DNA of 64,000 nucleotides from DATFQI01 sp963831105 (GCA_963831105.1 CAWHOS010000010.1:558001-622000), one strand, 5' to 3'; counted from the first letter of the stretch, positions 1 through 9,431 are shown. Notes: generated by a model not told the origin, from the sequence alone. Made by a program: numbers and translations.

Positions 1-1
1 C

Positions 2-1090
2 CTGCACGAGCACGACCTCGCGGCGCTGCGCGCGCACCCGGCGCACCCGGGCGAGGAGGCGCCGCGCGAGGAGCTGTGGGGCCTGACGGCCACGCTCGCC
101 GGCGGCCTGCCCCGGCGGATCTGCCTCAACGGCCACATCGACGTCGTCGACCCGGGCACGGTCCCGTGGCGCCACGGCCCGTGGAGCGGCGCGGTCGAGG
201 ACGGCGTGCTGCACGGCCGCGGCGCCGTCGACATGAAGTGCGCGGTCGTCGCGATGCTGCACGCGGCCGCGGCGCTGCGCGCGGTCGCGGAGCACGTGCC
301 GACGATCGTCGTGCAGTGCGTGAGCTCGGAGGAGGACGGCGGCCTCGGGACGTTCGCCGAACTGGAGCGCGACGCCGCCTTCGACGCCGCGCTGATCCCC
401 GAGCCCACGGGCTGGGCGGTCGTGTGCGCGCAGGCGGGCGCGCTGACCTTCCGCGGCGTCGTCCCCGGCCGGGCCGCGCACGCGGCGACGCGGCTCGAGG
501 GCCGCTCGGCGATCGACCGCTACGTCGCGGTGCACGCCGCGCTGGCCGAGCACGAGCGCGCGGTCAACGCGGGCGTCGAGCACCCGCTGATGCGCGAGCT
601 GGCCCTGCCGTACCCGCTGCTGGTCGGGCGCCTCGAGGCGGGCGCGTGGTCCAGCCAGGTGCCCGACCGGCTCGAGTTCGAGGGCCGGCTCGGCGTGCCC
701 GTCGGCGCCGACGTGGCCGCCGCGCGCGCGGCGCTCGAGGCGGTCGTCGCCGGGGCGCTCGACGACGGCGAGGCGCCCGCCGCGATCACCTGGGACGGCG
801 GCAGCTTCGCGCCGGCGGAGACCGCGCCGGACCATCCGTGGGTGGTCGCGGTGGCGAAGGCCTTCGGCGACGAGCTGGGCCGCGACGTGCGCGCGGCCGG
901 AGTTCCGTGGGGCGCCGACATGCGCCACTTCACGGCACGCGGCATCCCGTGCACGATGGCCGGGACGCCCGGGATCGAGCTCGCCCACGCGGTCGACGAG
1001 CGGGTCCCGCTGGCCGATCTCACCGCGCTCGCGCGCGCGACGGTGCGGCTGCTGGTGCGCTCCTCTTCGCTAGAACAGGACGGCGCATGA
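2..1090 (+). CDS. M20-family metallopeptidase, 5' end outside window
   Basis: This is the C-terminal 362 residues of a zinc-dependent amidohydrolase of the ArgE/DapE/ACY1 (M20) family, which cleaves N-acyl or peptide bonds of small substrates in the cytosol. The first metal-ligand motif NGHIDVV lies about 40 residues into the visible part, followed by GRGAVDMKCA and the catalytic SSEEDGG. The lid domain and the final metal His region (GIELAHAVDE) follow. The reading frame is open from the first bases, so the start codon lies upstream of the window. The stop overlaps the ATG of the next gene (ATGA), which suggests translational coupling. Family assignment is secure; the substrate is not. Confidence 0.9.
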   Translation: MHEHDLAALRAHPAHPGEEAPREELWGLTATLAGGLPRRICLNGHIDVVDPGTVPWRHGPWSGAVEDGVLHGRGAVDMKCAVVAMLHAAAALRAVAEHVPTIVVQCVSSEEDGGLGTFAELERDAAFDAALIPEPTGWAVVCAQAGALTFRGVVPGRAAHAATRLEGRSAIDRYVAVHAALAEHERAVNAGVEHPLMRELALPYPLLVGRLEAGAWSSQVPDRLEFEGRLGVPVGADVAAARAALEAVVAGALDDGEAPAAITWDGGSFAPAETAPDHPWVVAVAKAFGDELGRDVRAAGVPWGADMRHFTARGIPCTMAGTPGIELAHAVDERVPLADLTALARATVRLLVRSSSLEQDGA

Positions 1091-1992
1091 CTTCTAAGGC
1101 GATCCTCATGTTGCTCGCGCTCGCCGCGCTGCTCGCCGGCTGCGGCGACGACGGAGGCGGGAGCTCCGACGACGCGGAGGCCGCGCTGGCCGTGCCGTGG
1201 GTCGACCCCGACGGCGACCCGCCCTACATCGGCTCCCTCAGCGTCAACCCGGCCGACGGCTCGATCTTCATGGGCACCAACACCGGCCTGTTCTCGATCC
1301 CGAAGGCGGGCGGCAAGCCGGTCAAGGTCACGGGGCAGCTCAAGACCTCCGACGGCGAGGGCGCCGTCTCGGAGTCGCTGGTGGCGAAGTTCACCGGGCC
1401 CGACCAGCTGATCGCCTCCGGGCATCCGAGCGGCGACTCGACGCTGCCGCCCGCGCTCGGCCTGATCCGCTCCGAGGACGCGGGCAAGACGTGGGAGTCG
1501 GTCTCCGAGCTGGGCACGTCGGACTTCCACGCGCTCTCGCGCTCCGGCGAGGTGCTCGTCGCGCCGCTCTACGGGCAGGCGCAGATCCTCCTCTCGCGCG
1601 ACGACGGCAAGACCTTCGAGCCGCGGGTCGCGCCGATGGCGCTCGTCGACCTCGCCGCGGACCCTGGCGACTCCAAGCGCTGGGCGGCCACGTCGGAGTC
1701 GGGCATCTTCGTCTCGGTCGACGAGGGCAAGACGTGGCGCCAGCGCGACCCCACGCCCAACGTGCGCCTCGCCTGGCACGAGTCGGGCGAGCTGTTCCGC
1801 ATCGACCCGGGCGGTCCGGTCAAGGTCTCCACCGACGGCGGCGAGACCTGGCAGGACCGGGGCAGCACCGGCGGCGAGCCGCAGGCGCTCGCGGTCGACG
1901 ACGGGGGCGCGCTGTACGCCGCGAGCCTCGACGGCAAGGTCCAGAAGTCCGAGGACGGCGGCAAGTCCTGGACGCCGCTCGTCACGCCGTAG
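1087..1992 (+). CDS. Secreted lipoprotein with BNR/sialidase-type repeats (F510_1955-like)
   Basis: A 301-residue exported lipoprotein. The N-terminus is a short hydrophobic signal ending in the lipobox LLAGC at residues 15-19, followed by a Gly/Ser/Asp-rich linker. The body is a beta-propeller made of BNR repeats: SEDAGKTWES, SRDDGKTFEP, SVDEGKTWRQ, STDGGETWQD and SEDGGKSWTP recur about every 40-50 residues. Such proteins are annotated as sialidase-like or F510_1955 glycosylhydrolases, but BNR repeats alone do not show enzyme activity. It starts inside the stop of the peptidase gene, so the two are probably co-translated. Confidence 0.85.
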   Translation: MTSKAILMLLALAALLAGCGDDGGGSSDDAEAALAVPWVDPDGDPPYIGSLSVNPADGSIFMGTNTGLFSIPKAGGKPVKVTGQLKTSDGEGAVSESLVAKFTGPDQLIASGHPSGDSTLPPALGLIRSEDAGKTWESVSELGTSDFHALSRSGEVLVAPLYGQAQILLSRDDGKTFEPRVAPMALVDLAADPGDSKRWAATSESGIFVSVDEGKTWRQRDPTPNVRLAWHESGELFRIDPGGPVKVSTDGGETWQDRGSTGGEPQALAVDDGGALYAASLDGKVQKSEDGGKSWTPLVTP

Positions 1993-3215
1993 GCGTCAGC
2001 GTCCCTCGTTTGAGTAGGCCCGCCAGCGCCCCGGCTGCGCACGCCGCGCCGGCCAGCGCGAACGCCGCGCCGGCACCGTGCGCCTCGGCGAGCGCGCCCG
2101 AGAGCGCGGCGCCCGCGGCCAGGCCGGCGGCGATCCCGGTCGAGAGCCACGTGTAGGCCTCGGTGACGGTGCCGGCCGGCGCCAGGCCCTCGACCATCGC
2201 GTAGGCGACGGCGATCGCGGGGGAGAGGGCGAGCCCGGCGAGCAGCAGCAGCGCGGCGAGCGGCAGCGGGCCGAGCGGGATCGTCAGCAGCAGGTGCCCG
2301 CCGGCGAGCGCGGCGAGCAGCCCGGTCAGCCGCCGGACGGGGTCGGGCGCGGCGCCGGCGCGCGCGGCGGCGAGACCGCCGAGCAGCGAGCCGAGGCCCC
2401 AGACGCCGAGCAGCAGTCCGGCCGCGCCGGCGTGCCCGGCCGCCTCAGCGGCGACGGGCACGGCGATCTCGACCGAGCCGAAGGTCGCGCCGAGCAGCGC
2501 GAAGACGAGCATCAGCGTGCGTACGCCGCGCGAGCGCAGCGCGCCCGCCGCGCCGCCCATGCGCTCGATCGGCGCCGGCCGCCACGCGCGCGAGGCCGGG
2601 TGTGCGCAGAACGCCAGGACGCCGCCGAGCAGCAGCGCGGCGCACGTCAGCGTCGCCGCCGCGGTGCTCCAGGCGCCGATCGCGCCGGCGATCACGACCG
2701 GGCCGACGATGTAGGTCGCCTCGAGCGCGGCCGCCTCGAGCGAGAACGCCGCGTGCAGCCTCCCGGGATCGTCGCCGAGCAGGCCCGGCCAGAGCGTCCG
2801 CAGGCACGGGCCGAGCGGCGGGAACGCCCCGCCGGCGAGCGCCGCGAGCGCGACGGCCGGAACGACCGCGACGCCGTGCGGCAGCAGTGCGGCGGCGACG
2901 ATCGCCGCCGCCGACGACGAGCGCCGCGGGCACGAGCACCGGGCCCTGCCCGCGCCGGTCCACGAGCCGGCCCAGCAGCGGTCCCGTCACGCCGTTGGCC
3001 AGCGCGAAGGCCCCGGCCACGGCGCCGCCCGCGGCGAAGGACCCGGTCAGCCCGCGCGTGTGCAGGATCAGCACGAGGCCGAGCGCCGAGGCGGGCAGCC
3101 GCCCGGCCATCGACGCCAGGAACAGCGGCGCGAACCCCGGGATGCGGAGCAGCTCGGCGAGCGAGGTGCGGGCGGCGACGGCCATCGCCCGCAGGTTGCG
3201 GGCGGCCCGTGGCAC
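1982..3215 (-). CDS. MFS transporter (frame broken once)
   Basis: A multi-helix major facilitator protein of about 400 residues, most likely a drug or small-molecule exporter in the cytoplasmic membrane. The N-terminal half reads RTSLAELLRIPGFAPLF and GRLPASALGLVL, as in the CmlR/arabinose-efflux-like MFS group. The frame breaks near 2915 inside a GGC/GCC-rich run. The second frame continues with LPHGVAVVPAVALAALAGG and ATYIVGPVVIAGA to the stop at 1982. Two ATGs are possible: 3215, and 3185, which I favour because it gives the usual short cytoplasmic head. It is divergent from an ArsR-type regulator, and an inverted repeat lies between them. The 3' end overlaps the lipoprotein gene by 11 bases. 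Confidence 0.8.
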
Positions 3216-3223
3216 GCGCGAGC

Positions 3224-3243
3224 GATTCGGTCACGTCCGAATC
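3224..3243. promoter_or_regulatory. Inverted repeat between MFS and ArsR genes, probable operator
   Basis: GATTCGG and CCGAATC form perfect 7-base arms around a 6-base spacer. The site sits between the start of the MFS gene and the GTG start of the ArsR-like regulator. This is where an autoregulating repressor would bind. Its binding by that regulator is inferred from position only. Confidence 0.55.
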
Positions 3244-3297
3244 CACGGAAGCGTACGATCGCCGCGTGGCTCCCACCCGCCAGCGGCCCCCGGTTCC

Positions 3298-4260
3298 GTG
3301 ATCGCCTACCGCTTCGGCCCGGAGGACCTCGGGCGCGTCCGCTTCGCGATCTCGCCGCTGTTCGAGATCGCTGCCAGCCTCGACGTCCTGCGCGACCCCG
3401 CGCGGCACGCGATGCACGCCCCCTGGGTCGAGACCGCGCGCGAGCGCCTCGCCGGGCTCGACCTCGCGCTGCTGGACGCCGTCGTCCCGTCGTCGGGCTA
3501 CCGGCCGGACTTCGTGCATCCGCCGCCCGAGCGCCCGCGCGCGGGCTTCGCCTCCGAGCTCGCCCGCGTCCGCGCGACCCCGCCGGCGCAGGTCGCCCGC
3601 GACCTGGAGTGGGCCTACGCGGACGCGCCGCTGCCCGCGGCGGCGCGCGTGCTGCTCGACGACCCGCCGCGCGGGATGGCGCTGCTGACGGAGGTCATGA
3701 CGGCGTACTGGCGGCGGGTGATCGAGCCCCACTGGCCCGCGATCCGCGCGACGCTGGAGGCCGACATCGCCTACCGCGCGGGCCGGCTCGCCGAGGGCGG
3801 CCCGCTGGCCGCCTTCGCGGACCTGCACGAGGAGGTCGCGTGGCGCGACGGCGCGCTGCTCGTGGACCGCCCCTACGAGTCGACCGTCGAGCTCGCCGGC
3901 CGCGGCCTGCTGCTCGTGCCCGTCGCGTTCGCCTGGCCGCAGCTGTGGGCGATGATCGACCCGCCCTGGCTGCCCGCGGTCGTCTACGCACCGCGCGGCG
4001 TCGCGACGCTCTGGGAGCCGGCAGAGCACGCCCCCGGCGCGCTCGCGGACCTGCTCGGCCGCCGTCGCGCCGCGCTGCTCACCGCGCTGCCCGCCACGAC
4101 CCAGGAACTCGCCCGCGCCCACGCGGCCAGCCCGGCCGGCGTGTCCGAGCACCTCGCCGTCCTGCGCCGCGCCGGCCTGATCGCCGGCCGCCGTGAGGGC
4201 CGCACCGTCCGCTATGCGCGCACCGCGGCGGGCGACGCGCTGTTGGCCGAGGCGCGCTAG
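3298..4260 (+). CDS. ArsR-family winged-helix regulator with DUF5937-like N-terminal domain
   Basis: A 320-residue DNA-binding protein. Residues about 1-230 form a long actinobacterial domain (DUF5937-like: SPLFEIAASLDVLRDP, GRGLLLVPVAFAWP). The C-terminal about 75 residues are a winged helix: LLTALPATTQELARAHAASP then GVSEHLAVLRRAGLIAGRRE and GRTVRYARTAAG. The helix-turn-helix is at the C-terminus, as is usual for this subgroup. The GTG at 3298 is the start that keeps the conserved N-terminus (MIAYRF). It is divergent from the MFS exporter, its likely target. The stop overlaps the convergent flavoprotein gene stop by two bases. Confidence 0.82.
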   Translation: MIAYRFGPEDLGRVRFAISPLFEIAASLDVLRDPARHAMHAPWVETARERLAGLDLALLDAVVPSSGYRPDFVHPPPERPRAGFASELARVRATPPAQVARDLEWAYADAPLPAAARVLLDDPPRGMALLTEVMTAYWRRVIEPHWPAIRATLEADIAYRAGRLAEGGPLAAFADLHEEVAWRDGALLVDRPYESTVELAGRGLLLVPVAFAWPQLWAMIDPPWLPAVVYAPRGVATLWEPAEHAPGALADLLGRRRAALLTALPATTQELARAHAASPAGVSEHLAVLRRAGLIAGRREGRTVRYARTAAGDALLAEAR

Positions 4261-5387
4261 CGGCGCAACGCTGCGATCTGCCGCGCCACCCGCCCGGCGT
4301 CGCGGCCGGCGCCCACGACCAGCATCGAGCCGAAGGAGTGCTGGAACGGCAGCCCGGCGAAGAAGAGCCCGGGGCAGCCTTTCGCAGCTCCACGCTCCTG
4401 CTCGGGGTAGCCGTCGTCGCCGAATGCCAGGCCGCAGCGCACCCAGTCGTAGCCGTTGCGGAAGCCCGTGCACCAGATCACGTTCGCAACGTCCAGGCTG
4501 CGGCCGTCCTCGAGCACCGGCCTGCCGGCGAGTGCGCCGGTCGTGTGCTCGAGCACGCGCTCCACGCCTGCGGCGCGCAGCTCGGGCGAGCGGTAGCGCA
4601 GCAGCGGGCCGCCGCCCTTGCGAACCTTCTGGCGCGCCTTGCGGCCCATCGGCGTCTTCACGGTCAGCACGCGCGTCGCGACGAAGCGCAGGATCGGCGG
4701 CATCGCGTAGCGGGCCACCGGCCCGTCGCAGCGGAACGGGAGCTCGCCGGTGCTCGGGCCGGACAGGGTCGTCTGGTGGGTCGCGGCGAGCTCGTGGGCG
4801 ATGTCCGCCCCGGAGTGGGCCGCGCCGACGACGAGCACGGGGCCGTCGCGCAGCTGCTCCGGCCCGCGATACGCGCTGGAGTGCAGCTGCCGGATCGCCG
4901 GGTCCAGGTCCGCCGCGAACGACGGGACGCGCGGGTCGCGAAAGGCTCCCGTCGCGATCACGACGTTGTCGGACTCCCACCGTCGCGTCCCCGCGGTGAT
5001 GAGGTAGTGCCCGTCGCGGCGCTCGACCGCATCGACGTCGACGCCGGATTCGATCGGGAGCTCGAAGCGCGTGGCGTACGCCTCCAGGAAGTCGCCCATC
5101 TCGGACGACGAGGGGAACGTGTGACCGGGGGCGGGGAAGCGCATCCCCGGCAGCCCGTCGAGCCGCGCCGCCGAGTACAGCCGCAGCGACGGCCAGCGGC
5201 GCCGCCAGCCGTCGCCCACCCGCGCCTCGGCGTCCAGGACCACGTGCTCGCACCCTCGCCGCGCCAGGTGATGGCTCGTCGCGAGGCCGGCCTGGCCGCC
5301 GCCCACGATCACGGTCTCGACGTGCCGGACGGCACCGGGGACGGGCTCCGCGGCGTGCTCGCGGGCATCGATCGTCTCGCTTGTCAT
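4257..5387 (-). CDS. CzcO-like NAD(P)/FAD-dependent oxidoreductase (flavin monooxygenase family)
   Basis: A 376-residue cytosolic flavoprotein of the flavin-containing monooxygenase/CzcO group. The FAD-binding Rossmann motif IVGGGQAG is at residues 27-34 and the NAD(P)-binding motif VVGAAHSG near residue 188. The ATG motif typical of these enzymes appears as VVIATGAF, and the C-terminal flavin-contacting motif as VIWCTGFRNGYDWV. A good Shine-Dalgarno (AGGAGG) precedes the ATG. Related proteins oxidise S or N atoms in small molecules or act in metal-resistance loci; no substrate can be read here. The gene appears monocistronic. Confidence 0.88.
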   Translation of the reverse strand: MTSETIDAREHAAEPVPGAVRHVETVIVGGGQAGLATSHHLARRGCEHVVLDAEARVGDGWRRRWPSLRLYSAARLDGLPGMRFPAPGHTFPSSSEMGDFLEAYATRFELPIESGVDVDAVERRDGHYLITAGTRRWESDNVVIATGAFRDPRVPSFAADLDPAIRQLHSSAYRGPEQLRDGPVLVVGAAHSGADIAHELAATHQTTLSGPSTGELPFRCDGPVARYAMPPILRFVATRVLTVKTPMGRKARQKVRKGGGPLLRYRSPELRAAGVERVLEHTTGALAGRPVLEDGRSLDVANVIWCTGFRNGYDWVRCGLAFGDDGYPEQERGAAKGCPGLFFAGLPFQHSFGSMLVVGAGRDAGRVARQIAALRR

Positions 5388-5448
5388 CGTCGGCCTCCTA
5401 GCGGGGTTGGAACTCGCGGGGCGCGGTGTGCGCCGCGCAGGTCCGACG

Positions 5449-7041
5449 CTAGGTGCGGCCGGGAGCGCGCGCCATCGGGAGTTCTCCCCAGGCCAGCAGG
5501 CCGTGCTCCATCGCGAACAGCGTCGCCCCCGCGCGCGTCGAGACGCCGATCTTCGCGTAGGCGTGCTGGACGTGGTGGTCGGCCGTCTTGACCGAGACGC
5601 CGAGCGCGCGGGCGACCTGCTTGGTCTGCAGGCCGCGCGCGAGCAGACGCACGACCTCGACCTCGCGCTCCGTCAGCCCCGCCGGCCGCTCGACACGAGG
5701 CGCCGGACGGCCGACCGCGGCGAGCACCGCCGCCGCCGCATCGGCGTCGAGGCGTCCCGCCTTGCACTCGGCGGTGAGCTCCCGCTCCGCTCCATCCGCG
5801 CCGAGCGACGGGCGGTGTGGGCGTGGCTCGCACATCGCGTGGTAGGCGTCGGCGACCGCGAGCAGCCGCGCGGGCGCGGACAGTGCCGCCGCCCCGACGC
5901 CGCGGTGGTAGCCCGAGCCGTCGAGCCGCTCGTGGTGGGCGCCCGCCAGCGGCGCGAGCGGGGCGAGCGCCGGGGCGCGCAGCAGCACCCGCTCGGAGTG
6001 GTACGCGTGTAGGCGGACCTGCTCGGACTCGTCCGGCGTGAGCGGGCCGGCGCGGTGCCAGGTCCGCGGATGCACCGAGACGCGGCCGAGGTCGTGCACG
6101 AGGCCGGCGCGGCGGACCGACACGATGGTCGCGGCATCGAGGCCGCAGTGCAGCGCCGCCGCCTCGACCAGATCGGCGACGCCCGACGAGCGGCCGCTGA
6201 AGCTGGGCGAGGACAGGTCGGCGAAGTCGCCCATCGCGGCGAGCGCGCGGTCGATTGCCGCGCCCTCGAGCTGCATCGGCGGGGAGGGCTCGCACGCGAG
6301 GACCTCGTCCCACGCCGACCCCTCCTCGAGCGCGAGCAGCTCGTCGGCGCCGTCCGCGGCCAGCCGCGCGAGCTCGGGGTCGAACGCCCCGCCGGCGCGT
6401 TCGCGCAGGATCCGGGCGGCGTGCTCGGCGCCGCCGAACGTGCGCTGCAACGCGGCGTCGTGCGCCACCTGGGCGATGCGCAGCGGCAGCGGGATCTGGT
6501 CGCGCTCTGCGCGGCCGAGCGGTCCCTTGCCGTCCCAGCGATCGGTCAGGTAGGCGAGCGTCCCGGCGAATGCCTCCGGCATGTCGAGCCGCCGCGCGAG
6601 CACCGCTGCGACCTCGCACATCGCGGTCATGTGCGGCTTGAACTCGCGCATGGCCCGGGGCAGGCGGGTGGCCATCTGCAGCGCGCGTGCCGGATGCGCC
6701 GCCGAAGGGTCCGGCAGCGCGCGCAGCACGCCCCCGAGCCCCTCGCGCGGCGAGCCGTGCATCACGGGCACTTGGTGCTCGACCAGGTTCCCGCCGAAGA
6801 TCTGCGCGGCGACGTGTGCATCGGTCATGCAGCCGGCGTGGAACAGCAGGCAGAGGTAGTACGCATCGCGGACGGCGTCCTCGCCGGCGCCGGCGCCGCG
6901 CGCCAGCCGGACCGCGAACAGCGACCTCTGCAGACCGTGCTCGAGCGGCAGCCCCATCCCGAGATCGGTCGCCAGGCAGAGCGCGCCGGAGATCTCCGCG
7001 GCGCGAACCCGTCCGGCGTCGAGCGCTGCCGAACCTGCCAC
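5449..7041 (-). CDS. HD-GYP domain protein with C-terminal LuxR helix-turn-helix
   Basis: A 530-residue cytosolic regulator. The middle and C-terminal part holds an HD-GYP phosphohydrolase domain: VHDLGRVSVH (HD pair, about residue 309) and HHERLDGSGYHRG (about residue 371, with GSGYH in place of GTGYP). The last about 65 residues are a LuxR/FixJ helix-turn-helix (LTEREVEVVRLLARGLQTKQ and ALGVSVKTADHHV). An N-terminal HD-like region (YLCLLFHAGCMTDAH) appears degenerate. HD-GYP domains usually hydrolyse cyclic di-GMP; fusion to DNA-binding output suggests ligand-responsive transcription control. It has no receiver domain. The start is GTG at 7041. Confidence 0.85.
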   Translation of the reverse strand: MAGSAALDAGRVRAAEISGALCLATDLGMGLPLEHGLQRSLFAVRLARGAGAGEDAVRDAYYLCLLFHAGCMTDAHVAAQIFGGNLVEHQVPVMHGSPREGLGGVLRALPDPSAAHPARALQMATRLPRAMREFKPHMTAMCEVAAVLARRLDMPEAFAGTLAYLTDRWDGKGPLGRAERDQIPLPLRIAQVAHDAALQRTFGGAEHAARILRERAGGAFDPELARLAADGADELLALEEGSAWDEVLACEPSPPMQLEGAAIDRALAAMGDFADLSSPSFSGRSSGVADLVEAAALHCGLDAATIVSVRRAGLVHDLGRVSVHPRTWHRAGPLTPDESEQVRLHAYHSERVLLRAPALAPLAPLAGAHHERLDGSGYHRGVGAAALSAPARLLAVADAYHAMCEPRPHRPSLGADGAERELTAECKAGRLDADAAAAVLAAVGRPAPRVERPAGLTEREVEVVRLLARGLQTKQVARALGVSVKTADHHVQHAYAKIGVSTRAGATLFAMEHGLLAWGELPMARAPGRT

Positions 7042-7124
7042 GACCCGACGCTACCGGACGACCGATGAGTCCGGTCGCCCGGCGGCGTCTTACAGGGCAT
7101 CACCCCAACCCCCAGGAGGCCGAC

Positions 7125-7592
7125 ATGCCGAAGGCGATCACCCCGTTCCTCTGGTTCGACACGCAGGCCGAGGAGGCCGCTGAGTACTACTGCTCGATCT
7201 TCCCCGACTCGCGCATCGTCGAGGTGCTGCGCACACCCGGGACGGAGACCTTGCTGACCGTCGACTTCGAGCTGCAGGGACAGCGCTTCACCGCCCTCAA
7301 CGGCGGGCCGGAGTTCAACTTCACCGAGGCCGTCTCGTTCATGGTCACGTGCGCCGACCAGGCCGAGCTCGACCGCTACTGGGAGCGCCTCACCGACGGC
7401 GGCGAGGAGGGGCCGTGCGGCTGGTGCAAGGACCGCTACGGCCTCTCGTGGCAGGTCGTCCCGGCCGGCATGGACGAGCTGTTCCGCGACGAGGACCGCG
7501 AGCGCGCCCGCCGTGCGATCGAGGCGATGTACGGCATGCACAAGCTCGACATCGCGGCGCTGCGCGCCGCTGCCGACGGCGTCTCGGTCTAG
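7125..7592 (+). CDS. VOC-family (PhnB-like) protein
   Basis: A 155-residue protein of the vicinal oxygen chelate fold, PhnB/3-demethylubiquinone methyltransferase-like subgroup. Diagnostic segments are ITPFLWFDTQAEEAAEYYCS, the ALNGGPEFNFTEAVSF beta-hairpin region and the tail YGLSWQVVP. Proteins of this group are cytosolic and of poorly known substrate. CAGGAGG lies 8 bases before the ATG, which fixes the start. It is divergent from the HD-GYP/LuxR gene and converges with oligoendopeptidase F, the two stops overlapping by 4 bases. Confidence 0.9.
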   Translation: MPKAITPFLWFDTQAEEAAEYYCSIFPDSRIVEVLRTPGTETLLTVDFELQGQRFTALNGGPEFNFTEAVSFMVTCADQAELDRYWERLTDGGEEGPCGWCKDRYGLSWQVVPAGMDELFRDEDRERARRAIEAMYGMHKLDIAALRAAADGVSV

Positions 7593-9409
7593 AGCCGCCC
7601 GGCGTCCTTCGCCGCGTTCTCGGCGGCCTCGAGCTGGCGGTCCACGATCGCCAGCCCGAGGTCCCAGAACCCCGGGTCGGCGAGGTCGACGCCGACGATC
7701 TTGCCGAGCTCCTCGGGCGGCTTGGACCCGCCGGCGCCCAGCAGCTCGAGGTAGGCGGGCACGAACGCCTCTCCCTCCTCCTCGTAGCGGCCGTAGACGG
7801 CGAGCGCCAGCAGCTGCCCGTAGGCGTACGCGTAGACGTAGCCCGGCGAGCCGATGAAGTGCGGGATGTAGGACCACCAGGAGCCGTAGTTGTCCGTCAG
7901 CTCGACCGCGTCGCCGAGCAGCTCGCCCTGCGACTGCAGCCACAGCTCGGCGAAGCGCTCGATGGCCAGCTCGCCCGCCTCGCGGCGCTCGGTGTGGACG
8001 AGGTGCTCGAAGCGGTTCATCGCGACCTGGCGGAACACGGTGGCGACCGCGCCGTCGACGGCCTCGGTCAGCAGCGCCAGGCGCGAGTCGGGCGTCTCGG
8101 CCAGCTCGAGCAGCCGGCCGAAGACGATCTGCTCGCCGAACACGCTCGCGGTCTCGGCGAGCGTCAGCGGCGTGCTCATGTGGAAGACGCCCTGGCGCGC
8201 GCCCAGCGCGGCGTGCACGCCGTGGCCGAGCTCGTGCGCGAGCGTCATCACGTCGCGCCGCTTGTACGTGTAGTTGAGCAGCACGTACGGGTGCGCGGAG
8301 GGCACCGTGTAGGCGCAGAACGCGCCGCCGCGCTTGTTCGGGCGCACGGGCGCGTCGATCCACTGCTCGTCGAAGAAGCGCCGCGCGAGCGAGCCGAGCT
8401 CGCCGGAGAAGGAGCCGTAGGAGTCGAGCACCAGGTCGCGCGCCTCGCCCCAGTTGACGTGCTCCTCGTCGGCGGACACCGGCGCCAGGCGGTCGTAGTC
8501 GGCGAGCTTGTCGACGCCGAGCAGCTGCGCCTTCAGGCGGTACCAGCGGCGCGGGACCTCGTAGCGCGCGCGGACGGCCTCGATCAGCGCCTGCACGGAC
8601 TCGTCGGAGGCCTCGTTGGCGAGGTTGCGGCTGGAGAGCCAGGTCGGGAACTTGCGCAGCCGGTCCTCGACCATCTTGTCCGCCAGCAGCGTGTTGAACG
8701 CGAACGCGCGCGTGCGCAGCCCGGTGGAGAGCGCCTGCGTGACGCGCTCGGCCGTGTCGCGCCGCACCTCGCGCTCGGGCGAGAACAGGCGCGCCATCGC
8801 GACCTCGAGCGAGACGGGCTCGGTCGCGTCGGGCAGCTCGACGGTGATCGCGGACGCCTGCTCCTCGAACAGCCGCGCCCACGCCGTGCGGCCGGTCAGC
8901 GCGCGCTCGGAGAAGATCCGCTCCTCGGGCTCGGAGAGCAGGTGCGGGCGGTAGCGGCGCGCCGCGCGCAGGTGGTGGCGCGCGAAGTCCAGGCCGTCGG
9001 CGGCGAGCAGCTCCTCGGCCCGGGCGTCGTCGAGCGCGGCCCACTCGAGCTCGAAGAACAGCAGCGCGGTCTCGATCGCCGTCGCCTTCTCCTGCATGCG
9101 CTGGAGCAGGGCGCCGCGCGCGGGGTCGGCGGTGTTGCCGGAGAAGTTCAGGACCGCGTAGGAGCCGGCGCGGCCCGCGAGCTCCTGGATCTCCTCGAGC
9201 TCGTGCATGAGCTTCACGAGGCCCGGTCCGTCGAGCTGGTCGATCTTGCCGGCGTGCTCGGCCGCGATCGAGTCCGCGCGCTCCTGCGCGGTGGCCAGCA
9301 TCGCGTCGACGGCCGCCCCCGGATCACCGCCTCCGTCGTCGAGCAGCGGGTTCAGGTCCCAGGCGACGGCTTCGAGCTCTGGATCGGTGGTGACGTCAGG
9401 AGCGCTCAT
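7589..9409 (-). CDS. pepF: Oligoendopeptidase F, M3 family
   Basis: A 606-residue cytosolic zinc metallopeptidase that degrades short peptides. The zinc-binding motif HELGHG is at residues 392-397, with a downstream Glu ligand expected in TLAETASVFGE about 30 residues later. The N-terminal M3 helical domain is present in full and the length matches the family (about 600). The ATG at 9409 gives a normal N-terminus. The adjacent TetR stop is only 22 bases upstream, so the two genes could share a transcript, though a functional link is not evident. Confidence 0.93.
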   Translation of the reverse strand: MSAPDVTTDPELEAVAWDLNPLLDDGGGDPGAAVDAMLATAQERADSIAAEHAGKIDQLDGPGLVKLMHELEEIQELAGRAGSYAVLNFSGNTADPARGALLQRMQEKATAIETALLFFELEWAALDDARAEELLAADGLDFARHHLRAARRYRPHLLSEPEERIFSERALTGRTAWARLFEEQASAITVELPDATEPVSLEVAMARLFSPEREVRRDTAERVTQALSTGLRTRAFAFNTLLADKMVEDRLRKFPTWLSSRNLANEASDESVQALIEAVRARYEVPRRWYRLKAQLLGVDKLADYDRLAPVSADEEHVNWGEARDLVLDSYGSFSGELGSLARRFFDEQWIDAPVRPNKRGGAFCAYTVPSAHPYVLLNYTYKRRDVMTLAHELGHGVHAALGARQGVFHMSTPLTLAETASVFGEQIVFGRLLELAETPDSRLALLTEAVDGAVATVFRQVAMNRFEHLVHTERREAGELAIERFAELWLQSQGELLGDAVELTDNYGSWWSYIPHFIGSPGYVYAYAYGQLLALAVYGRYEEEGEAFVPAYLELLGAGGSKPPEELGKIVGVDLADPGFWDLGLAIVDRQLEAAENAAKDAGRL

Positions 9410-9431
9410 GCCCCCAGGGTACGCGGCGCGC

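Noticed and set aside
2692..5253. Very long open reading frame (853 codons) on the minus strand
   Set aside because: It is Arg/Ala/Pro-rich, crosses two genuine genes in other frames and has no domain. GC-rich codon use removes stop codons from shadow frames.
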